Positions 32,801 through 43,176 of a stretch of 64,000 nucleotides of DNA are shown here, piece after piece. The stretch is from Plutella xylostella (Eukaryota > Arthropoda > Insecta > Lepidoptera > Plutellidae). The notes beneath the pieces were generated by a model that saw nothing but the letters and a program-made list of their open reading frames with translations, made no database searches and was not told the DNA's origin. Both the position numbers and the translations under genes were made by a program. Within the stretch, counting starts at the first letter, position 1. Every line of letters begins with the position of its first letter. The stretch covers positions 3,658,001 through 3,722,000 of the forward strand of contig NC_064002.1 in assembly GCF_932276165.1 (NCBI RefSeq). Direction: 5' to 3'.

Positions 32801-35003
32801 CAAAACACACCTGATCTTGTTACAAAAGTTGCAGTCATGAAGTATTCCATGAGTACCTACATCTTTTTGAGTTTGGTTAATGCCTATATAATATGTATGT
32901 GCCTACACAAAATGTTAGACCTACCCTTAAATCTAAATGTATAATTGTTGTTTCACTGTTTATAATATATTTTATTGTACCTAACTAACTCTTGTTTGTT
33001 CACTTACTTGTTTGTTTATTTTTTGTTGTATGCTTTGTAATTGGTTAATTCAAACGATCGCACTCCTAATCTACGGCGTTCCGTTATCAAAGGATCCAGC
33101 TGAAAACCAGCGCTATAGTCCCCGGGATTATAGCACATGCTGAGTCTGGAGTCCTTTTCGACACTGAGCAGCAACTAGCACCTAGTGTACCCTACCTACT
33201 AATTTATTAATATTTATTTTTCTAGTAATTAAGTATTTTTGTTACCTGTTTTACTGTCCATGTTGTTGTTTTTGTGTCGAATAAAGTTTTTCTATTCTAT
33301 TCTATTCTATAAATGGTAATGAATGAAAAAATGTATAGGAATATGCGTCAGGAGGGTTATAATAATCTCTACATTTAGACTAATTGAACCCGAACGAGAG
33401 CTGTAATGCTATCGGTACATTACATGCAACGAGATAGAGTCCTGGTTAGCACAGCAGCTCACCAAAACATAGACAACGCCATGCAAAGCTAACGCTAACT
33501 TAACCATTTTTTTTTATGTAGCCAATTCAGTATTCCACTGCTGGTCAAAGGCCTCCCCATGTTTATTCTACACGAGAGACTTAACCAATATTAATAAAAA
33601 AACAATGTTACCTAGGAGCGGGTGCTATACAGGTCACGCCACTTCTGACCAGCGCTGCTGAAAAGTCTAAATGAACGTACGGCTTGTACCAGGAGAATAG
33701 ACCAGCTGAAACCAACAGAAAACTTAAAACTTAGAAAACTTAGAACTCCTTACGTTTATGTACGGTGGCCTGCGCCTAAAAGTATACAGGCGGAGATTTT
33801 AAAATAGCGATCTCAAGCTCACATGCTGCTCAAGCACATCCACATAAACACCACTGCTACACACATCACACACAACACGTCCCCGGATTTATAACAGATG
33901 TAGCTGGTCCCTTCATCATCAGGGATCGCTATTTTAAAAACTCCGCCTGTATACTTTTAGGCGCAGGCCACCGTACTTTAAATTTTTCAGTGGTTTCCTT
34001 ACCTACTCCAATGTCAGCCTTGTCTTGAAGCACATTGCCTATGACCCCGTTGCTAGTTCCGTTTTCGAAGATATCGCCCCATTCGTTTTCATCATCACGA
34101 ATTAATTTTATTGTACAATTAATCCACCTAAAAGTTATTGCATTATAAATATATGTAATATGTATTGAACTATTTTTGTATACATTGTGTAGTTTTCCGT
34201 GGACCAACCGTTACATCCCACTATTGAAAAATGACCAATACGAAAATTTATACAAAAGGAAATTTATAGAAAATGATAAAAATATAAATTAAAATTAATA
34301 CTTACCGACAAAATTCAGTAATAATTTTAAAGTCAATTCCATCATATCCACCTGGGTATTTAGTCTCATCCAGATCTAGTATAACGTATGGTTTATACGT
34401 AAAAGTAGCTATTCTCAGCATCTTTCCCTGCAAGTTGGAGATGTCATGGGGCAGCAGATTCGAATTGGTCTTCAGCAGCTGAGTGCAGGCGTCCCAGGAG
34501 TCCAGGTACAGAGGATCGTTCACTTCATCATCAGCACCCACAAACTTGTGAGTCACTATGTCGTACGACTCACAGTGATCAGTAGAATTGGCCGGTAGGA
34601 TGAGCAGTAAGTTGGCTAACAGAGTAATTTCATTTAGTAATAAAAGATTTAGCAGGATTTTAGGGTCGCTTTGTTTATGCATCGGAAGGAATATCAGAAT
34701 TTTATTCCCTCTACGCACTTGCCCCAACTGATTTACTTTTTCAAAAGCGGCTACAAACTTTTGGGGTTGTCACATTTGCACAATGAAGTCGGAACATCCC
34801 ATTTCGGACACAGTGAGAATTTGTTCATCTAGATTTAGCGCTTCATTAACATTCATGTAATTGATATTAATTCCGTTAAAAATATTCGCGTTCAATTGAT
34901 TTTCGGAAACTATATTTAAACAATACGATTCACTCAGATACTGCTGGAAAATTATTTGTAATAAGATTTCTATAGGTGCCACGGATACTGGAGAGATTTC
35001 CAT
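29887..35003 (-). CDS. Ionotropic receptor, Ir75 clade, copy B: complete except for an in-frame TGA
   Basis: Nine exons (minus): 35003-34306, 34127-34003, 33705-33612, 31573-31414, 31210-30986, 30868-30760, 30526-30342, 30171-30070, 29979-29887. Exons 2-8 have exactly the same lengths as in copies A and C, and no frameshift is seen. Codon 78 (34772-34770) is TGA where A and C have a Ser codon (VQM-stop-QPQKF against VQMSNPQKF). The next base is C, the context most prone to read-through. Without read-through only 77 residues are made; with it, about 596. The exon 7 donor is weak (GTTCGA). Intron 3 carries a LINE (31590-33311) and intron 2 a MITE that ends 27 bp from exon 2. Either a young pseudogene or a read-through receptor gene. 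Confidence 0.88.
31590..33311 (+). mobile_element. 5'-truncated CR1/L2-type LINE in intron 3 of Ir75 copy B
   Basis: Starts inside the reverse transcriptase and ends in a TTCTA microsatellite (about 33285-33311). It is antisense to the receptor gene. Its left edge is within about 20 bp of the exon 4 acceptor, but the pyrimidine tract of the acceptor is kept. No internal stop is seen, so insertion was recent. Confidence 0.85.
31596..32840 (+). CDS. LINE reverse transcriptase, truncated
   Basis: The frame is open from the truncated edge (QSGFRKGRST) to TGA at 32838-32840, about 415 codons. Reverse transcriptase boxes are LLDFSRAFD, GVPQGSILGP and the catalytic IYADD near 31978-31992, followed by a C-terminal region ending FKHRLKTHL. 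Endonuclease and N-terminal part are missing, so it cannot mobilise by itself. Confidence 0.88.
   Translation, partial: QSGFRKGRSTATALLNVVDDIISSQDKGKGTLLTLLDFSRAFDTINIPLLLGKLSYYGFEKSTVSWFRSYLSDRTQRVMFTGTDGKTLSSALLPVTRGVPQGSILGPILFILYSSDITNCIKHCNFHIYADDLQLYLACLPGDSVPTVNKINEDLERIVDWSNKNCLLLNPTKSKFMILGSKKQILGIKNYDPNIKVNGTSVEEVTEARNLGVLFDQNLRFEKHILNVVRSCFYKLKVLYKIRPYISEKLRIQLCEALVLSKLNYADTVYGPCLYVKTQNLIQRVQNACARFCFNIPPRARVTPFLNSSNLLKLSSRRKLHFATLLFGVVRGETPEYLYKKLTWSHQFNKHNTRASSYLLITPDFRSAAFRCSFRYAACKCWNNLPPPIRDLKGQSTFKHRLKTHLILLQKLQS
33507..33563 (-). mobile_element. RTE LINE 3'-end fragment
   Basis: The reverse complement reads GAGGCCTTTGACCAGCAGTG and then GGCTACATAAAAAAAA, matching the end of the RTE ORF at about 2905-2955. 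In intron 3 of Ir75 copy B. Confidence 0.7.
33760..33976. mobile_element. MITE with ~53-bp inverted repeats, next to exon 2 of Ir75 copy B
   Basis: The ends GTACGGTGGCCTGCGCCTAA and the exact complement enclose about 110 bp. The arms continue through AGTATACAGGCGGAG and AAATAGCGATC. Flanked by TA. Its right end lies 27 bp from the splice donor of exon 2 (34003). Confidence 0.87.
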
Positions 35004-35557
35004 AATTTTCAATCAGTAACGATGACCGTTTAATACAGCGATTTAGTCAATACTATTGTAAAACAAACATCAGTAAATATTGTAAGTGATATTAAAATCA
35101 TCTCCAGTAATTACTTTGTTAGTAATTAGTGTCAATGTTTCATAGAAAATAATATAGGTCATATCATAAAGTATAAATAGGTCTTTAGTGCAATTCATCA
35201 CTAGTTAATGTCTACGAAAAGGTAGGTAATAATTATAACCTAATGGTATACCTTATAAATGGTTATTTCAATATTTAATGTAACTAGCATGATTTTATTT
35301 GTAACTTATAGTTGCCCGCGAGCTTTGCTTTGCCTAAAAATATTTCCTCGTGAAAAACACCGTTTTTTTTCTTAACTAATTACATTCCGTGGATAACTCC
35401 ATGGTTATCCATAAATTATTAAAACCAAAATAGCAAAATAGGTCCCTTTATTATTTACTTGTTATTGATGATTGTAATAAAAATAGAAGTAAAACACAAT
35501 ATTTAACTGCTAATAAGTAAGTAGGTATACTATGTATAATTCACGTAAAATAATTAG
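35004..35557. other. Intergenic spacer between Ir75 copies B and C
   Basis: About 550 bp, AT-rich, no exon or recognisable repeat. It should contain the copy B promoter and copy C 3' UTR. Confidence 0.5.
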
Positions 35558-38500
35558 TTAATAGAATTCAAATGCACGTAGCGTCTTCCTAGTCTTCCTA
35601 CGCCCTGCTAATATTTCCATGAGGAACAGTAGAGCGGACCCAGCGACGCCGACCAGGTACAGTGAGAATATTCCCTGGAAACATAGGTACAGTCAGCAAA
35701 ATAGACATGTTTACCTCCCCAGCACAAAAACTTCCCTTTACGGTAGATAGAGGACATGAAAAATGTTCATGTACTTTATCTGATCAAACTTTGTGCACTG
35801 GGGTACATTTGAATATTCGTAATGGATTTCTCTTTAAAGTTACAAGAATTATTACCTAACGGGTGGGTGGTGCAGCTAAGGAGCGTCCTGAAATGGCGTA
35901 TCATCTATTCCTTACCTACGTGAGACTAGCGTGCATTGGACACTCAAATCTATACTGGTTCTTGTGTTTGTCACAGACACGATTAGAAGAAGAAGAAGTT
36001 ACCACTTACTTACCACAACATGGTCCATATCCAGACTTTTGACTTCTGCTTCCTTCTTTGCTCTTGAATATTTGATTCCTAGTTGGACATTAAAATCCAA
36101 ATGGTCCAGCACTACCTGCATAAAATATTAAGTCATATTATATAATATCAGTCTTTTCTGAGACCACATAAAAAATGGGGTAAGTTATTCATAAGAAAAA
36201 TTAGGTAATCGGCATATAGCTCTAAAAATCTGCTGGCTGAAGTGAAAATGGGCAATATATTCTGTAGATTGCGATGCCCTCGGGCCTGTTATGAAGAAGG
36301 CCGAGAACAAAGGGTTCTGGTGCAACTTAGATGCCTATGTGTTAATCTAGGCTGTAAGCTCACTCCATACCAAATTTCATTAAAATTGGTTCAGCCGTTT
36401 TGACGTGAAGTAGTAACAAACATACACACACGTACTCACAAACTTCCGCCTCTATAATATTATAGTCGGATTGCCTCCATCACAACTAGAGAATACAAGC
36501 CCGGGATCACGGTCATTTTCCAGTCCCGAAATTTTAGGGATTCAAATTTGCCAATCCCGGGATTTTCGGCATTGACAAAAAAGTATGTAAGGGTATTCTC
36601 GTAGCTTTGTTGTCATTAAATTAGTTAAATGTCAAATGATTGACAATAACCCGGATCCCAAATAAAGGCCGGGATTGTATTCCCTAATCACAACCCCATA
36701 CCTGCGTCTCCCACGCATGCAGCAGGCCGGCCGCCTGGAAGCGCCCGGCCACCTCCGTCAGCTTGTCCAAGTACTGCGAGCTCTTCCGCCCCATGGCCAC
36801 CGTGTACTCGTAGTAGATGTCCTCCAGCATGATCTGGGTGTGCACCACGGCTTCCCGCGTTATGTAGTCGCAGACCGCAAAGTAACCTGAAGGAATAGCT
36901 AGGTGAAGGGAGGCGATAGAAGCATAGAACAACGCGGACTCATGGAAGGACGTTGGCGCTTATTCTACGTCTTTCTAATAATATAAAATGGTCTTATTTA
37001 TTTAGTAAGTACTTATATATTAGTTTGGTAAGAAAATGGTCATTGGGTACTTGGGTAAGAAGTTTATAACTACTTAGAGAAAACTTTATAGGTATATTAA
37101 TTAAAATTACCTGCAGGAAGCTTTTCAATTAATGTGGCCATACGTTCCGCTATAAGGTTCTTTTCTATTTTCTTCCCATCCATTGTTTCAAACTGACTTA
37201 TAAGTTGTTTTATTTTCGGCTAAAACAATAATTATTGAGCGTTATATATTGTTATATATTGCTGTATGAATTCAAACAATAGAGTCAATAAGCATCATCT
37301 GACACAACTGCACAAATGGACGTCCCCCCGTCCAAACCAGCAGCTTCTATGGGTAGGTATTACGAGTGTAATAAAGAGTTTCAGTTGAGTTTTCATTCAA
37401 TTTGAATAAATCTAACAAAACATGAGCTATAAAGCAAGTTAGTACTTATCACAGATGTGTATATGCTTTTATTCACGAAATCAGCAGATAAAATGACATT
37501 ACATCTTTCGAAGGCAAAATGGAGAACAGCCAAGCAGGATGCGTAGCGCCCCATAGCAGCTTTGTATCGATCATGTCTTGCACGGTGTCTATGGAGCCCT
37601 GGTACTTGGGCACGGTGAAGGCGGCCGCCAGCCCGCCGCCGTACGCGTTGTCGATCAGCAGACCAGTCACTAGGAGCCAGCCCGTCACGCTGCGCACGCG
37701 CCAGTTCGAACCAGGGTCTGATTGGGACTGAAATTATAACAGGGTCAAACTTGGATCGCGAAGGGGAATGATGATGCACTAATAAACAAACGAGATGTTC
37801 GATTGCTGAGCAATTTATGAGCGTAGATCGTGACAGACGAATATCGTCATACAAGGTCGTTACATACCTACAGCCTTACAGCCGTCTTGATGTGTACATT
37901 TGGACAGCACAGGGCCAGAAATTGTAAGGACAAGGGTTGGCCGCTGAATAATGGACGATAAAGCCCGATTTGGAACAAAAGCTGGTGAAACTGTTTGTTG
38001 GGTTACTATCCTATACCATAGAATAACGAGTACTAGTACTTGTTATTCAAATTCAAATTCAAATCTTTATTGCATTCCATAATTAGTGTTACATAAGGTG
38101 GTTATTCTCTGCCTATACATAATATCGTTTACTAATAATATCGTATTTACCTGCGTAACCATTATCCCGAAAGTAGTCAAAAGCACTTTCTCCATAGACC
38201 ACCCGTTGACATAATAAAGAGCGAGGGATGCGTACACAAATGTGAAGAATACTGTTAACCACATCACCCAGTTGAAAGCCATCAAGGGCAGCTGCCAGCC
38301 AGCTACAATCCTGAACATATAAATAATTAAGAATTAAATAAATAAACATAAGATAATAGTTTTAAAAATAAACAAATTTAACTAAGTTATCTAGAGAATG
38401 TGAGAAGATCTCAGTGCAATGAGACCAAATTTGAGCCCGTCACCAGATGAACCACTTATACTTTGGCTATTGATATAGATGACTTCTATAAGTAACAGGC

Positions 38501-40016
38501 ACGTAATAGGTATACCTATGATATAGTTAAAATTACTTAGGTGCGGGTGCGACGTTAGTGACTCCACTTCGAACAAGCGCCAACGAAAAATCTAAGTAAA
38601 CGTAACAGTTGTGCCACGAGAACAGTCCCCCTGTAACAAAACATATCAAAAATCAGTCACAATCTCCACTGCTGATATGGATATATCTACAACGCCCAAG
38701 TAGTATCACCACTTCTCCATCAGGCCTTCCTCATCAAGCCAACATACAGAATGTTCGCTTATTTATAGCGTATAACACCCGTAAATATGTATAGTTTGCA
38801 ATATCTTTCGGCTCTCTGCTGGCCCTTAAAAGGTAGCTGACGTAGCTGAATGCGGAAGGCCAGTGTCTAGCAGTTGCTGTTGGTTGGCTGATGATTACAC
38901 ACTCTTACCTATCCCAAAATCTGCTCGGTCTTCAACCACGTTTCCCAAAATCCCGCGCCCTGTCCAGTTGGGGTGGATGACGCCCCACTCGTACTCGTCA
39001 TCTCGGATTATTTCTACCGTACAATTTACCAATCTGCAAAGTTAGAAAAATCTTCGTAAAAATATTTAAAAAAAATATTGAATAAAATATTCAATAAAAC
39101 GAGAGGCTTAGTGCAGCCAGCATTATGGGAACCTTTGAGCCAGGTGCGATAAGAGGAGGTCTTTTTGACATAATTTAGGTTAACTAGTTTGTAAATGGCA
39201 TATTTGTTAATTAATATAATTTTATTGATCAAACAAATAAAACTATTACGATATAGCCCTTCAGGGTTTCCGCACAAAATTTAAAAATAAAATACTTAAG
39301 TATTAATTTTACCGGCAAAACTCGGTAAGGACCCTCAATTCAAGTCCATCATAACCAGCGGGAGTTTTTGCGGGATCAATATCTACGATGGTATAAGGCT
39401 GGTAAGTAAAAGTGGCTACTCTCAGCGTCTTCCCCTGCAAGTTGGAGATGTCATGGGGCAGCAGGTTCGAGTTGGTCTTCAGCTGCTGAGTGCAGGCGTC
39501 CCAGGAGTCCAGGTATAGAGGATCGTTGGCCTGAGCATCGGCCCCCACAAACTTGTGAGTTATTATATCGTACGACTCACATTGATCAGTAGATTTAGTA
39601 GAATTGGCCGGGAGGATAAGTATCAAATTGGCTACGAAAGCCATTTCCTTTAATAAGAGAAGGTCTACCAATACTTTCGGGTCGCTGTCTTTGTCCATCG
39701 GTAAGAACATCATAATTTTGTCCGCTCTTCTCGCGTTCCCCAAGTGGTTCACTTGTTCAATAGCAGAGACAAACTTTTGTGGATCGGACATTTGCACAAT
39801 GAAGTCAGAACATCCCATTTCAGACACGGCCAAAATTTGATCGACCAGATTTTGTGTTTCATTTACGTCTATGTATGTTATAGTTCCGGTTAACATGTGA
39901 GCATTCAATTTATTCTCAGAAACTACCGTTAAACAATATGATCCATTAAGATACTGTTGAAATATAATTTGCAATAATATTTCTATAGGGGCGATAGATA
40001 TAGGTACGATGTCCAT
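35558..40016 (-). CDS. Ionotropic receptor, Ir75 clade, copy C
   Basis: Nine exons (minus): 40016-39313, 39033-38909, 38630-38537, 38310-38151, 37727-37503, 37219-37111, 36886-36702, 36115-36014, 35674-35558, giving 606 residues. It has the same phases and the same internal exon lengths as A and B, so the array arose by tandem duplication. M1 is in exon 4 (MAFNWVMWLTVFFTF), the M2/gate segment in exon 5 (NAYGGGLAAAFTVP) and M3 in exon 9 (GIFSLYLVGVAGSALLF). The C-terminal tail is the longest of the three (RRKTRKTLRAFEFY). I start at 40016 because it aligns with A and B; the frame is open for about 74 more codons upstream, but that part is not conserved. Role as for copy A. Confidence 0.92.
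36487..36686. mobile_element. MITE (intron of Ir75 copy C)
   Basis: Inverted ends TAGAGAATACAAGCCCGGGAT and its imperfect complement (CCGGGATTGTATTCCCTA) at the right. TA flanks. No ORF. The right end is about 16 bp from the end of exon 7 (36702). Confidence 0.72.
38044..38112 (-). mobile_element. LINE 3' tail
   Basis: On the minus strand, a short 3' UTR piece with AATAAAGATTTGAATTTGAA, a TTTGAA microsatellite tail as in CR1/Jockey-group LINEs. In an intron of Ir75 copy C. Confidence 0.65.
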
Positions 40017-42336
40017 TTTCTCCGTTATGCAAAAACTGCTTAATCCGGAGGTTGAGATAAAACTAAAATTCCTTGAGTAAGCATCACTCTTATGCTTCAT
40101 TCTTTTAATTAAACGGAAACTACAATAATTACTTTTAATTATTGATTGTAGCAACTTGCTTACGAGTATATGTATGATTTTGATGTTTGTTACTTTCAAA
40201 GTAAAAATGTTATTGGTAGGGTCAACTAATCGTTTCACCTATAAAATAATACATGTTGTACTTACAAACTATACTAATACTACCTAGGATGATGAGCTTT
40301 TAATTATTTGACTGTTTAATTACGATACTTAAGTTGATAACTTCAAAGACATAATTATTGGTAATCCTGGGTATCATTTGAATTTGTAATGTAGCTATAG
40401 GCATAATAACCTTTAAGTACTTAAGTATTTTAAGTGGTAAATTTCACTAGAAGCAATTAGGTAAGTCATACTTATACTTTTACTATCGGTTTGACTTCCA
40501 TTTATACTGTAAGTACTTACATCATTTCGTAAGTATTATTTTACGCAAGTAAATATTTCACAAATGCCGAAAGAGACATTTTTTTACATTAAAAATAAAC
40601 TCTTTTTTGTCCGAAGTAAACATTTCTTTTTAAACACGCGGGCTGAAACCACTAAAGCTAATGGATATTGTGTTATTGTAGCGCGACAAGACACACCCGC
40701 CTAGCGCCACCCGGCAGTCCGGCACTTACTTTAATAATCTTGATACTTGATACTGAGAAATGCCGTTTACAGAAAGAAAGCTGGAAACGGCATTTCTAGG
40801 CTTAGTAGTTACAAAACCAATGTATATTTGTACCTTAGTTCTAATATTTTCTTTCTTTTGCCAAATAAACGATTTGATTTGATTATTAAGCGCTTTATAG
40901 GGTGAAAAAGTAAGCGCTTATTTAGGTATAAGTTTCCAGTTGTCTTTATGTTTGCTGCTGCATCATTGGTGAAGTTGTGAAGTGTCGACTGCGCCTCATG
41001 AAGTTCTGTGTTCATTTCTCAGGAGCACAAAAGAGGTCAAGTACTAGTCTAATGTTTGCCATGTCACTGTAAATTTACGTACTCCTTCAAACCAATTTTC
41101 TCAAGCAACGAGGTGAGTCAAGTCACTGAAAAGGGCTATTCCAAGTCAACTAATTTCTTTCCACCTCTACAGAGTTTGGATTTGGCGGTAAGAAGTATGT
41201 GAAAATCTGTCCACAAGCCCAGCAGTAGTCCAGTAGTTTCCTGCAAGTATGAAGTGTGTACAGCTCGACTACATTCACACGGGTGGTCCGCTACCTCAGA
41301 GCGCGGATGAATAAAGGAGCCGCATCAAATTAGGTGCTACTTTACAAACAATCCTGCACCGCAGTCGTGTTCATTAGAATAATACCCTTAAAATAGTACC
41401 AAATTAACAGGGAAGGTAAAATCATTATGAAGACTACTACTACTTCTACTTTACCGTTTGTTTCTTTACCATCTATAGGTAACTTTACCATGTGTCCAGT
41501 AATAAATGTTATAGTTATTATGATACACCTATTTCAGACAACTTAAAAGTCTTCTATATAATATAACACATAATGTAGGTTTAAACACATAATGTAGTTT
41601 TAATAAGTGGCCATTTCCTTAAAATTACCTTATCAATATATTATATCCCTGATTTTATAAAAGTAACGGCATTTTTTAATTAATATCAATTTTCAGTCAT
41701 ACGAACTGGATTGTCTATTAAGCCGATTACACGATGCAAGTTTCTTGCCTGTTGCATACAATAAATTACTTGTATGGTTTAAATAATGCCTAGACCAATG
41801 TTTAGGAGCAACTTATAAACTAGTAATCCGAAAGCTACTCGATACAGCTAATCTGGTAAATTCATTCGCTCCCAATGTTTACCCAGTAACACGACCCCCG
41901 ACAATGACAAGGCGAGAGGCGAGAGTGCTGCGAAACCTAACACTTTCCAAGCTTTTTGCGCTTGTTGACATAACATTTTTTAATTATAACCACAAATATT
42001 TACTTATTAGGTGGATCTAATACCCCACAGCTGGTTGGCAAACAAAATAAACAGATCGATTGTTTTTTTTCCACCTCAACCATTTAATATACACATTTCT
42101 TTTTACAAAATTAAACTTACTTCTATATAGCTATAGCAATAAAAATAAGTTAAGTACAAAACTCCACTTCGTTTAGATCGTATTCTGTAACCAATCTCAT
42201 TTTTTAAATCGTACGTGTAAGTACTCGTATATAATACGTGTATATCAGTGTAAATACATGAGATAGGCAATTGAGATTAATTGTACCCCACCATCCTTCA
42301 CAACGCATTCTAAAGCCACCACTGTTCCCTCCAATC
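40017..42336. other. Intergenic region between Ir75 copy C and the THEM6-like pair
   Basis: AT-rich, with no exon I can support. It must hold the copy C promoter. The only recognisable content is a LINE 3' end at about 40735-40881. Confidence 0.55.
40735..40881 (+). mobile_element. LINE 3' UTR fragment with stem-loop
   Basis: Ends in AATAAACGATTTGATTTGATT, a LINE tail. It contains a perfect 13-bp stem (AGAAATGCCGTTT paired with AAACGGCATTTCT, 40758-40799) around a 16-nt purine-rich loop. Such 3' stem-loops are recognised by reverse transcriptases of some CR1/L2 LINEs. Confidence 0.6.
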
Positions 42337-43008
42337 TTAATCCTTCTTCCTGAGCTTTGCGCTAGAAACTTCTATGGACTGCAGCCAGTGCTTGATCTCC
42401 TCAGGACACTCGGGCTTGGAGTCAGCTCCGGGGATGCCCCGGAACAGCGTGGCCACGTCCACATCCACCAGATTCTGTCGGGACAGCACGATGGCTCGGA
42501 CGAACCCGTCGCTCAAAGTGATGAACTTCTGCTCCACGAACAGGGTCTTGTCTTCCCAGTACGCTAGCTGGAAGCGGAAAGAGGGTAAACAAATATTAGT
42601 TACACTGATAGATAACACCTTCTTACATTGCGATTGTGGTAGTCTTTCATGCGTTGCGTTCGGTTGAGTTACGAGTAGAAATTAGTTGCCCTAGTTGTTG
42701 TGAAATTGATGAGTTGCCCTAAATCGGGATACCGGTCAATCTAATATTAATATTTCGTTTTAATCTGTTATGTATTTTGAGTAATGTACTTTCTTGGCGT
42801 CCTTAGGGGCATCCGTTAGGTAACTATGTTAAATCTGAAGCAATCTCCGTAAATGCATGATTTGCAACCCAAGTCATTCAATCAAGTAGGTTACCTTTTG
42901 TTATGATAATGGATGACGTGACGTCGTTGGCTTTATGGTAGCCTGAACAATACACATACCATTATGAAAGTCTTATTAAGTCCACAAAAACATTACTTTC
43001 CAGCTGCA

Positions 43009-43052
<44 letters not shown>

Positions 43053-43110
43053 TGCAGTACTCGTACCCCAGCAGCCTCGCTCGTTTAGTTTTTTTGGCAA
43101 TCGACGTAAG

Positions 43111-43176
<66 letters not shown>

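Noticed and set aside
40017..40238. Upstream extension of Ir75 copy C by 74 codons
   Set aside because: The frame is open but not conserved in copies A and B, and A has a stop just before the aligned ATG.
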